In this document: positions 8,157-14,912 of the stretch, piece after piece
How positions within the stretch are numbered: the stretch's first letter is position 1
Layout of the letters: each line of letters starts with the position of its first letter
Source: Bacillota bacterium
Lineage (GTDB): Bacteria > Bacillota > Clostridia > Oscillospirales > Oscillospiraceae
Assembly: GCA_021770445.1 (NCBI GenBank)
Contig: JAETQY010000024.1
Coordinates: 1 to 33,503 of the forward strand
Direction of reading: 5' to 3'
Length of the DNA stretch: 33,503 nt
Notes under the pieces: generated by a model
What the model was told of the DNA's origin: nothing
The model's input: only the letters and a program-made list of their open reading frames with translations
The model's database searches: none
Translations under genes and position numbers: made by a program

Positions 8157-9398
8157 ATGGACAACCGAAACGACGGCCTGTGGCAGGGGGGACCCTGGGA
8201 GCAGCCGTCCCCCGTGTTCCCCGACCCGCCCGCCGTCCGCATCCCGGCGGCCGCCCGGGTCTCTCGCCGCCCTGTGCTGCGGGTCAGACGGAAACGGCGG
8301 AGATGGCCCTGGTTCCTGGGGCTGGCCGCGCTGATCGGCCTGATCTGTCTGTCCACCGTGCTGTTGGACCGGTACTTCTCCGCCCGCCCCTCCATCCGGG
8401 CCCCCTTCCCCTCCATCGGGGAGGACTGGCACTACGAGCAGCAGGAGGAGCACAGCACCGAGCCCCCCTCCATCGCCCGGGCCGACACCGGGACGGGGGT
8501 AACGGTCTCCCTCCTCCCTTGCCAGGGAGAGGTACTGGACTATATCCAGATCTATGAGCAGGCGGCCCGCTCCGTGGTATCCATCGAGGCGGAGGACAGC
8601 CGCGGATACAGCGCCGGCACCGGGGTGGTGCTCACCCAGGACGGCTATATTATCACCAACGCCCATGTGGTGGCCGGGGCCCGGAAGGTGAGCGTGCTGC
8701 TGCCCAGCAACCGGACCCTGCCCGCCAGTCTGGTGGGCTTCGACGCGGTGGAGGACCTGGCCGTGCTGAAGGTGGAGGCCTCCGGACTTACCCCCGCCCG
8801 GTTCGGCGACTCCAACACCCTGCGCATCGGCGAGCCGGTGGCCGCCCTGGGGGATGCTCTGGGCTACCGGGCCACCTTTACCGACGGCATCATCTCCGCC
8901 CTGGACCGGGAGGTAGAGGTGGAAGATGTCACAATGGCGCTGATCCAGACCACCGCCGCCATCAACTACGGCAACTCCGGCGGCCCCCTGCTCAACCAGT
9001 ACGGCCAGGTGGTGGGCATCAACACCATCAAGATTGTCACCGAGGACGGCTCCGCCGAGGGCCTGGGCTTCGCCATCCCCTCCCGGCGGGTGAAATACGT
9101 GGCCGACCACCTCATCGCCGGGGACGAGATCAAGGCGGGCATCTTTGGCTTTATGGTGTCCACCGCCTCCGAGGAGGGAGGCGGCTATATGCTCCGGAGC
9201 GTGGAGCGTGAGAGCGACGCCTGGGCCAAGGGCCTGCGCAGCGGGGATATCCTCCTGGAGGCCAACGGCATGCCCATCACCGGCCTGGAGACCCTGACCC
9301 GGCTCAAGCTGAGCCTGGGCGCCGGGGATGTTGTCACCCTCACCTATCTCCGGGACGGGGAAATATTTACCGTGGATGTGGAGCTGATAGAGCCATGA
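8157..9398 (+). CDS. HtrA/DegP-like membrane-anchored serine protease
   Basis: A 413-residue protease probably acting outside the membrane on misfolded exported proteins. An Arg-rich cytoplasmic N-terminus (about 1-50) is followed by one membrane anchor (about 51-72), a linker, a trypsin-like domain and a PDZ domain (about 330-411). The catalytic triad is H170 (ITNAHVV), D200 (VEDLAVLKV) and S274 (YGNSGGPLL). Start ATG 8157 follows GGGAGGT. Earlier in-frame ATGs (8097, 8130) lie in or at the edge of the 8044-8130 repeat and lack a ribosome binding site. It follows the two-component system and overlaps the Nudix gene by ATGA. The gene order resembles cssRS-htrA circuits of Bacillus. Confidence 0.93.
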   Translation: MDNRNDGLWQGGPWEQPSPVFPDPPAVRIPAAARVSRRPVLRVRRKRRRWPWFLGLAALIGLICLSTVLLDRYFSARPSIRAPFPSIGEDWHYEQQEEHSTEPPSIARADTGTGVTVSLLPCQGEVLDYIQIYEQAARSVVSIEAEDSRGYSAGTGVVLTQDGYIITNAHVVAGARKVSVLLPSNRTLPASLVGFDAVEDLAVLKVEASGLTPARFGDSNTLRIGEPVAALGDALGYRATFTDGIISALDREVEVEDVTMALIQTTAAINYGNSGGPLLNQYGQVVGINTIKIVTEDGSAEGLGFAIPSRRVKYVADHLIAGDEIKAGIFGFMVSTASEEGGGYMLRSVERESDAWAKGLRSGDILLEANGMPITGLETLTRLKLSLGAGDVVTLTYLRDGEIFTVDVELIEP

Positions 9399-9862
9399 TC
9401 AATACTACCCTGTGCTATATCCGGCGGGGGGATGAGTACCTAATGCTCCACCGGGTGAAGAAGGAGAACGACCTGAACAAGGATAAGTGGATCGGCATTG
9501 GAGGCAAGTTCCTGGACAAGGAGAGCCCCGAGGACTGTCTGCTCCGGGAGGCGGAGGAGGAGACCGGCTTGGTCCTCACCGACTACCGCTACCGGGGGAT
9601 CGTCACCTTTGTCTCCGACCGGTGGCCCACCGAATATATGCACCTGTTTACCGCTGACGGCTTCACCGGTGAGCTGAGGGAGTGTGACGAGGGGGTGCTG
9701 GAGTGGCTGCCCCGGGACCAGCTGCTGAAAATTCCCCACTGGGAGGGGGACGCCATCTTCCTGGACCTGATCTGGCGGGATGTCCCCTTTTTCTCCCTGA
9801 AGGTGTGCTATGAGGGGGACCGGCTGGCCGAGGCCGTTTTAAATGGAGCAAAAATAAAATGA
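9395..9862 (+). CDS. Nudix hydrolase (MutT/8-oxo-dGTP diphosphatase type)
   Basis: A 155-residue Nudix protein. The box G-x5-E-x7-REAEEETGL is complete at about residues 30-52 (GKFLDKE...REAEEETGL), so the metal-binding and catalytic glutamates are present. The family cleaves nucleoside diphosphates linked to another group. The WIGIGGK start and length match 8-oxo-dGTP diphosphatases, but substrate cannot be fixed from sequence. Its ATG overlaps the protease stop (ATGA), so translation is coupled. The functional link with HtrA may be operon convenience or shared stress response. Confidence 0.9.
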   Translation: MINTTLCYIRRGDEYLMLHRVKKENDLNKDKWIGIGGKFLDKESPEDCLLREAEEETGLVLTDYRYRGIVTFVSDRWPTEYMHLFTADGFTGELRECDEGVLEWLPRDQLLKIPHWEGDAIFLDLIWRDVPFFSLKVCYEGDRLAEAVLNGAKIK

Positions 9863-9865
9863 GAA

Positions 9866-9893
9866 CGCGGCCCCCGGATTTCCGGGGGCCGCG
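9866..9893. terminator. Bidirectional terminator between Nudix and LCP genes
   Basis: A 12-bp perfect GC-rich stem (9866-9877 with 9882-9893) closes an ATTT loop between convergent genes. The + strand continues CTGTCTTATTCTT. On the - strand the hairpin is followed by TCTCATTTTATTTTT. Confidence 0.85.
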
Positions 9894-9904
9894 CTGTCTT
9901 ATTC

Positions 9905-11092
9905 TTACTTATACTTGTCCGCTTTGGCGATGTTCATATCCTCCAGGGTCAGGTCCCGGTCGTAGGGATTGATAAGCCGGTTGACCAACTCCAACGTCCC
10001 CTCCGGGTCCAGCTCGTAGCAGTAGCGGTAGCCCCGGTAGACCCCGTCTCCCCGGCCGGGGAGGGTGGCCGTCTCCACTCCGGTGGAGGGGTCCAGGTTG
10101 ACGGCCTGGCTGGCGAAGTAGAGCATCTCGTTTAGGGACAGGTCGGTGTCCACGTTGTCGTTGAAGATCTCTACAAAGCCGTTGATCCGGGTTAGATTGT
10201 TCCAGGACAGCACCTTTTTGGCCAGAGCGACCAGCAGCTTCTGCTGGGTCTGGGTGCGGCCTACGTCAGAGTAGCCGCTGCCGTCGTTGTTCTTCCGGAA
10301 CCGGGCCACCTCCATGGCCTGTTGGCCGTTGAGGTGGCGCATCCCCTCGGTGTAGTGGATGGACAGGTCCTGCTCCGGGTCGTCATAGTTCATATCGCAG
10401 GGGACATAGAAGTCGATACCCTCCAGGTAGTCCACCAGGGTAATAAAGCCCTTGATGTTCACCTTCACATAGCAGTCAATGGGGATACCCAGCATATCGG
10501 ATATGTCCTGAATCCGCTGGTCTACCCCGCCCCCGCCGTAGACCAGACGGGGGTTGCCCTTCTGCCGGGCCACCAGGGTGTCCCGGGGGATGGAGACCAC
10601 CCCTACCGTCTGGTTGTTGGTGTCGTAGCGCATGACCATCATCACGTCAGTGAGGGTACCAGCTTTGTCGGTGGCGGCCAGGAAAACGGTATACACTCCC
10701 TTTTTCCGCACCAGGCCGGCGGGTGTGGCGTCAGGGTCCACCGTGCTTACGCCCCCGCTGCCGGGGATGGCATTTCCGCCCTGCTGGCTGGGCGGGGTGA
10801 GCCCGTTCTGCTCCGGCGGCTTGATCATTACCTTGGCACCGATATAGACCGCCACGATGATGGCGGAGATTACAACAAGGAATATGTAGAACCCTTTGAG
10901 CACGCCGACCACGCCGGAGCGCCCCCGCTGAGCCGCCTTCCGGGGCCTGTCGTCCCAGTCATCGTCCCAATCGTTGTCCCAGTCATCGTCCCGGCGGCGG
11001 GACGGCTCGCTCCGTCCGTCGCCCCGGCTCTGAGCAGGGGCCACCCGCCGCCCCTGAGAACGGCGGGATACATTTAAATATCTCTCTTCCAA
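9905..11092 (-). CDS. LytR-CpsA-Psr (LCP) family wall-polymer transferase
   Basis: A 395-residue enzyme expected to attach anionic or secondary wall polymers to peptidoglycan from the outer membrane face. The cytoplasmic tail (1-60) has a DDDW/DNDW/DDDW acidic-Trp repeat at about 35-49. One TM segment (about 63-87) leads into the LCP domain (about 135-300), which has VSIPRDTLV (R170, D171), ARFRKN (R264, R266) and GRTQTQQ. I choose the TTG at 11092: it follows GGGGAGGG by 6 bases and lies just below a good promoter. The longer frame from ATG 11173 would begin upstream of that promoter. SLH domains bind such polymers, so the neighbourhood is functionally apt. Confidence 0.9.
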   Translation of the reverse strand: MEERYLNVSRRSQGRRVAPAQSRGDGRSEPSRRRDDDWDNDWDDDWDDRPRKAAQRGRSGVVGVLKGFYIFLVVISAIIVAVYIGAKVMIKPPEQNGLTPPSQQGGNAIPGSGGVSTVDPDATPAGLVRKKGVYTVFLAATDKAGTLTDVMMVMRYDTNNQTVGVVSIPRDTLVARQKGNPRLVYGGGGVDQRIQDISDMLGIPIDCYVKVNIKGFITLVDYLEGIDFYVPCDMNYDDPEQDLSIHYTEGMRHLNGQQAMEVARFRKNNDGSGYSDVGRTQTQQKLLVALAKKVLSWNNLTRINGFVEIFNDNVDTDLSLNEMLYFASQAVNLDPSTGVETATLPGRGDGVYRGYRYCYELDPEGTLELVNRLINPYDRDLTLEDMNIAKADKYK

Positions 11093-11124
11093 AGGGGTCC
11101 CTCCCCAAATATCGTTACTGCTCA

Positions 11125-11153
11125 AGTATACCCGTTTCGACCCGCTTCGGCAA
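11125..11153 (-). promoter_or_regulatory. Sigma-A-type promoter of the LCP gene
   Basis: On the - strand TTGCCG (11153-11148), a 17-bp spacer and TATACT (11130-11125). It supports the TTG start at 11092. Confidence 0.7.
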
Positions 11154-11195
11154 GAGGAAAATGCGCCGTTCATAAAAAATTAAGAATTATGTCAA

Positions 11196-11220
11196 CAGGC
11201 CCCGCCAGCGGCGGGGCCTG
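11196..11220 (-). terminator. Terminator after the sigma/anti-sigma operon
   Basis: A perfect 11-bp stem (11196-11206 with 11210-11220) with a 3-nt loop lies just past the anti-sigma stop on the - strand. The following tract (TTGACATAATTC) is only modestly T-rich, so efficiency is uncertain. Confidence 0.65.
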
Positions 11221-11226
11221 TTTCGG

Positions 11227-12636
11227 TTAAAGCGTCTCCTCCACCAGCGCCCACACCTGCTCCGCCGTCATCCCGTCAAAGCGGTAGAACACTACTGTCC
11301 CGTCCGGGTGGAGGACGTCGAAGGAGTAGACGCGTCCACTCATGTCGTTCTCATTCCAGCGGGCCTCCACGATATTCAGAGACATATCCTCCGCCCGGAA
11401 GGCGGGGCGATCCACTGTCTCATGGTACTCCTCGGGCACGCTGTAGCACCAGGGGACGGGGTACAGCCGCAAATCGTAGAGTTCCGGTTCATCGGGGGAC
11501 ACCAGATTGTAAGCATAAGTATCCTCCCGGTGAATGTTAATGATAACACTGCTGTAATGGCGGCTCCAGCTGACATGAAGCGTGTTCTCCCGATCCTCCT
11601 GATAGGTGAGATGGCCGAAGAATTCTTCGTAGCCCTCCGGGTCAGACTTGGGCAAATAGGGGGCGAAGTCCGCCTCCTGCCGGGCCTGGGCCAGGGTGTC
11701 GAAGGACTCCTCCCGCCAGGCGGGGATGTTCTCGTTGACCATCAAATGGTCCAGGTGCAGCCCGCCGTCGGAGATTAGGGCCTGACGGACAAACAGGGTG
11801 TTGAACCAGGCTTCCCCGTCCACGCCGTCCTCCGTCTTGCCGTTGTTCTGGCTGACAAAGCGGACGCCGATGTCGTTTTGAGTCATAAACTCGCTGCCAC
11901 AGATATAATCGGTGAGCCCGTCGCCGTCCCGGTCATAGACCTTGCTCCAGTCGGCCACCTCCACGCCGAACACGTCGCTGACCACGTCCCCCCGGTTCAT
12001 GTCGATGCAGCAGGTGAAGGGCAGTTTCCCCGGGCACAGCTCCAGCGTAAAGCTGCCACGGCCCTTGTCCCCCCAGAGGGTCAACTCCAACAGTTGGCCC
12101 TCACCGTCGTACCAGGCCTGGCCGTGGAGGGTGTAGCCGTCCCAGAACAGTGCCCAGGGCAGGTCGTAGTCCGTGCCTTTCGGTTTTCCCTCCGGGCCCC
12201 AAAAGAGCTTTTGCACGTCCTCCTTGGTCAGAGACACAGTAAAGGAACCGGGCATGTAAGCCTTGGAGTTGGCCGCCTCGGGCTGGCCGGTGATATCCGG
12301 AAAGTCAATGGCGGGTATCTCAAAGAGGCTGTATGGGCCTTCGTCCACCGGGCTGTCTACCACAAACAGGTCGTCCGGTTCCACCACGTCCTTCTCCCCG
12401 GGCAGAGGGGTATAGTCGGCGGCGAACTGGCCGGCGCTCTGGGCCGGGTTTGGTGTGGGCGCGGGGGCCAGTTTCCACACGCCCACGCCGATGATGAGGG
12501 CGGCGCAGGCGGCCAGAGCCCCGTACTTGAGCCAGGAGCCGGACCGCTTTTTCGGCGGTTCCAAGTCCAGCAGCTTCTCGTGGACGGCGGGGGAGATCTC
12601 CTGCCTGTCCATATACGATTTGTAATATTTCATCAT
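11227..12636 (-). CDS. Probable membrane anti-sigma factor
   Basis: A 469-residue protein with a short cytoplasmic N-terminus (about 1-35), one TM helix (about 36-56) and a large extracytoplasmic domain without a family I recognise. The start (ATGATG) overlaps the ECF sigma stop, the usual arrangement for a sigma factor and its cognate membrane anti-sigma. The N-terminal segment YMDRQEISPAVHEKLLDLEPP is read only in part here but fits a short sigma-binding helix. No ZAS zinc motif (HxxxCxxC) is visible. The exposed domain of about 410 residues would be the sensor. It is large for an anti-sigma factor and could bind a wall or surface ligand. Role is inferred mainly from context. Confidence 0.75.
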   Translation of the reverse strand: MMKYYKSYMDRQEISPAVHEKLLDLEPPKKRSGSWLKYGALAACAALIIGVGVWKLAPAPTPNPAQSAGQFAADYTPLPGEKDVVEPDDLFVVDSPVDEGPYSLFEIPAIDFPDITGQPEAANSKAYMPGSFTVSLTKEDVQKLFWGPEGKPKGTDYDLPWALFWDGYTLHGQAWYDGEGQLLELTLWGDKGRGSFTLELCPGKLPFTCCIDMNRGDVVSDVFGVEVADWSKVYDRDGDGLTDYICGSEFMTQNDIGVRFVSQNNGKTEDGVDGEAWFNTLFVRQALISDGGLHLDHLMVNENIPAWREESFDTLAQARQEADFAPYLPKSDPEGYEEFFGHLTYQEDRENTLHVSWSRHYSSVIINIHREDTYAYNLVSPDEPELYDLRLYPVPWCYSVPEEYHETVDRPAFRAEDMSLNIVEARWNENDMSGRVYSFDVLHPDGTVVFYRFDGMTAEQVWALVEETL

Positions 12637-13115
12637 AATTCTCCTCTTTGCGATTCCACTAACAGCTTTTTCAGCCGCTCTCGGGCCCGGAACAGCCGGG
12701 AGCGCACCGTCCCCGGGCGGCAGGAAAGCAGACCGGCGATCTCGTCGGTGGAGTAGCCCTCGTAGTAGTGCAGGTGGATGACCGCCCGGTCCTCCGGGAG
12801 GAGGGAGAACAGCTCCTCCAGCTCCTCACGCTCCTCCGGGCCAGGGGCGGGCAGGGTCTCCGGGAGGGGCCCCACCCGCCGCCAGGCCAGGCGCAGACGG
12901 CTCTTGCAGCCGTTGACCAGCACCCGCATCAGCCAGGCGGGCGTATTCTCCAGATCGTTCGGAGCCTTTTCCAGATACCGGACAAAGGTGTCCTGCACTG
13001 CGTCCTCTGCCTCGTGGGGGTCGCCCAGGATGGCCAGGGCAGCCCGGTATAGGCGGTTTTCATTCTGTGTTACCAGCGCCTCCCAATCCACCGGCCGGTT
13101 GGATTTCTGAGACAT
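12633..13115 (-). CDS. ECF-family RNA polymerase sigma factor
   Basis: A 160-residue sigma-70-family ECF factor. Region 2 (about 14-75) contains NRLYRAALAIL and EAEDAVQDTFVRYL, which contact core polymerase and the -10 element. Region 4 (about 98-155) contains the LPEDRAVIHLHYYEGYS turn and the recognition helix RPGTVRSRLFRARERL. Start ATG 13115 follows AAAGGAGGTGG; an upstream in-frame extension to 13193 would run through the promoter. Translation is coupled to the anti-sigma gene by an ATGA overlap. Autoregulation is suggested by a CGTCTA -10 upstream. Confidence 0.92.
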   Translation of the reverse strand: MSQKSNRPVDWEALVTQNENRLYRAALAILGDPHEAEDAVQDTFVRYLEKAPNDLENTPAWLMRVLVNGCKSRLRLAWRRVGPLPETLPAPGPEEREELEELFSLLPEDRAVIHLHYYEGYSTDEIAGLLSCRPGTVRSRLFRARERLKKLLVESQRGEL

Positions 13116-13138
13116 GGGGCCACCTCCTTTCACCCTAA

Positions 13139-13166
13139 TAGACGTTTCAAACAGGAGAATTGCTGC
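13139..13166 (-). promoter_or_regulatory. Putative ECF-type autoregulatory promoter
   Basis: On the - strand GCAGCA (13166-13161), 16 bp, then CGTCTA (13144-13139), 23 bp before the sigma gene start. CGTC-type -10 boxes are typical of ECF promoters in Firmicutes. The -35 match is weaker. Confidence 0.5.
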
Positions 13167-13175
13167 GGCGAAAAC

Positions 13176-13200
13176 AAAAAAAGCGGGGATCACCCCGCCT
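13176..13200 (-). terminator. Terminator of the hydroxy-acid oxidase gene
   Basis: On the - strand a GCGGGG-TGAT-CCCCGC hairpin (13198-13183) is followed by seven T residues (13182-13176), just after the oxidase stop. Confidence 0.85.
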
Positions 13201-13206
13201 TTTGCG

Positions 13207-14220
13207 TTAAAAGATCATATCTCGGCTGATTTCCGCCAGGGAGTGGACCCCGCACATGGCCATGGTGTCGGCCAGCTCGGCTTTGAGCTTGTCCGTAAGA
13301 ACCTTGACCCCCTCGACCCCGCCGCCGTAGACAGCGGTGACATAGGGCCGAGCCAGGATGCAGGCGTCGGCGCCCAGGGCCAGGGCCTTGCACACATCCA
13401 CGCCGGAGCGGAGGCCACCGTCCACCATGACCACCATCTGGCCCTTGACGGCCTCGGCGATGGCGGGGAGGACCTCGGCGGTGGCGGGGACGCCGTCCTG
13501 GACCCGGCCGCCATGGTTGGACACCACGATCCCGGCCGCGCCGGCCTCCAGGGCCTTCTTGGCCCCCTTGACGGTCATGATCCCCTTGAGGATGAAGGGC
13601 ACCTTGGCGTACTCAATGATCTCCCGCAGCTCGGCCACCGTCTTGGAGCCGGCGGGGGGCGTCAGGCCCTTAAGGAAGGGCAGGCCAGCGGCGTCGATAT
13701 CCATGGCGAACATTTGAGCGCCGGAGGCCTTGGCCTGGTCCAGCTTGGCGAAGAGGGTGTCCCGGTCCCAGGGCTTCACAGTGGGGATGCCCTTGCCGCC
13801 GTTTTTACCGATGGCCTTGGCCGCCGCGGCAAAGACGGTGGGGTCGGTGCCGTCACCGGTGAAGGCGGCGATGCCGGCCTGGACGCAGGCGGGTACCAGG
13901 ATCTCATTGTACCCCTGGTCGGTGAACTTGTCGCCGTAGTGGAGCTTTACCGCCCCCACCGGGCCGGCAAAGATAGGCAGGTCGTAGGTCTGGCCGAACA
14001 GGGTGAACCGGGTGTCCACCGGACCGTTGGCGCAGATGGTATCCATGTTCAGGAAGATTTCCTGCCAGGCGTCGTAATTTCGGGCGGCCACGGTGCCGGT
14101 GCCCTTGGAGCCGGGACCGGGCATGGTGTTTTTGCAGGCACGACCGTTGCAAACCGGACACGCCTTGCAGTAGGGCCCGCTGCACTCCCGGGCAGCCGCT
14201 AAAATTTCCTGATAGGTCAT
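13207..14220 (-). CDS. FMN-dependent alpha-hydroxy-acid oxidising protein with N-terminal Cys cluster
   Basis: A 337-residue TIM-barrel flavoenzyme of the lactate oxidase/glycolate oxidase/L-lactate dehydrogenase family. Active-site residues visible are K212 (ILKG), H236 and R239 (SNHGGR), with FMN-phosphate loops DGGLRSG (267-273) and GADACILARP (283-292). Unusually, the N-terminus holds five Cys (C13, C18, C21, C24, C29; pattern C-x4-C-x2-C-x2-C-x4-C), which suggests an iron-sulfur or zinc site. In an anaerobe the electron acceptor is then more likely a redox carrier than oxygen (inference). ATG 14220 follows AAGGAGGGG; the frame extends upstream to 14334 but without a ribosome binding site. 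Substrate is unknown. It appears monocistronic. Confidence 0.88.
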   Translation of the reverse strand: MTYQEILAAARECSGPYCKACPVCNGRACKNTMPGPGSKGTGTVAARNYDAWQEIFLNMDTICANGPVDTRFTLFGQTYDLPIFAGPVGAVKLHYGDKFTDQGYNEILVPACVQAGIAAFTGDGTDPTVFAAAAKAIGKNGGKGIPTVKPWDRDTLFAKLDQAKASGAQMFAMDIDAAGLPFLKGLTPPAGSKTVAELREIIEYAKVPFILKGIMTVKGAKKALEAGAAGIVVSNHGGRVQDGVPATAEVLPAIAEAVKGQMVVMVDGGLRSGVDVCKALALGADACILARPYVTAVYGGGVEGVKVLTDKLKAELADTMAMCGVHSLAEISRDMIF

Positions 14221-14308
14221 AGGTTTTCCCCTCCTTGTTTTTCTGCCCAAATCATACCGCCTCGGGCCCCTTTCGTCAAGGTGTTTTGGGCAGACTTTCC
14301 CCTTATTG

Positions 14309-14348
14309 CCAATAAATGTATGAAAACGTCCCACAATGGGGCGTTTTC
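14309..14348 (+). repeat. Conserved leader repeat, cassette 2 copy
   Basis: CCAATAAATGTATGAAAACG begins a block matching 28542-28581 at all but two positions. It includes a GAAAACG...CGTTTTC hairpin (14322-14348) whose stem has CCC/GGG inside. It lies about 40 bp upstream of the small tail-fibre-like gene. Confidence 0.85.
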
Positions 14349-14385
14349 TCGGTATGATTGGAATCTATTTTAAGGAGGAAACAAC

Positions 14386-14847
14386 ATGCCAACCAATCAA
14401 ACCGAAAACTACCAGCTCAGCCAGTGGGCGAAGTCCGACCAGGTCAAAATGGAGGACTTCAACGCCGATAACGCCAAGATCGACGGGGCCATCAAGGCGC
14501 TGGAGGGGGCAATTTCAGGGCTGTCGGCGCAGATCCCGGAAATCGTCACAGGCAGCTACACCGGAACCGGCACCGCAGAGCGCTTCCTGAACCTGGGCTT
14601 CACCCCCAAGGCGGTGTTTATCATCACCAGCTACGGGGCCGTCTTCGACAGCTCCAACGGCAGCCACACCTGCTACGGCGGGCTGGCCCTGCCCGGCCTG
14701 CCTGTGGTGACCGGGGGCCATACCTGCCTGGAGATCAAAGCGGGCGGCGTGGGGCTTTACCACTGGACGGAGTATACCAGCACCTTCAACAAGGCCTACA
14801 CCACCAACGCGAAAAATGGTATTTACTACTACGTCGCGCTGAAATGA
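14386..14847 (+). CDS. Small tail-fibre-like protein, cassette 2
   Basis: A 153-residue member of the family also seen at 4023-4481 and 28752-29192. The first 35 residues (NQTENYQLSQW, MEDFNADNAKID) are nearly identical between copies. The C-terminal domain (about 50-153) differs: it starts GSYTGTGTAERFLNLGFTP, a pattern I associate with phage tail-fibre and receptor-binding tips, and is Gly/Tyr/Thr-rich. ATG follows TAAGGAGG. It converges on the SLH gene with 65 bp between stops. No signal peptide or export motif is seen, so how or whether it reaches the surface is open. Function unknown. Confidence 0.87.
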   Translation: MPTNQTENYQLSQWAKSDQVKMEDFNADNAKIDGAIKALEGAISGLSAQIPEIVTGSYTGTGTAERFLNLGFTPKAVFIITSYGAVFDSSNGSHTCYGGLALPGLPVVTGGHTCLEIKAGGVGLYHWTEYTSTFNKAYTTNAKNGIYYYVALK

Positions 14848-14853
14848 ACAGGG

Positions 14854-14882
14854 CAAGGCCCCCGGAAAACCCGGGGGCCTTG
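14854..14882. terminator. Bidirectional terminator inside cassette 2
   Basis: A 12-bp perfect stem (14854-14865 with 14871-14882) and AAAAC loop lie between the convergent stops. There is no long T tract on either side. Confidence 0.8.
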
Positions 14883-14912
14883 GTGCATATTGTCTCTCAG
14901 CGCACGCAGGGT

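Noticed and set aside
11093..11173. 27-codon N-terminal extension of the LCP protein starting at ATG 11173
   Set aside because: It would start upstream of the TTGCCG-17-TATACT promoter and has no ribosome binding site. TTG 11092 has both in place.
11190..11195. TTGACA on the - strand as a promoter for the LCP gene
   Set aside because: No acceptable -10 at 16-18 bp; the nearest (TATGAA) is at 15 bp. A better promoter lies downstream.
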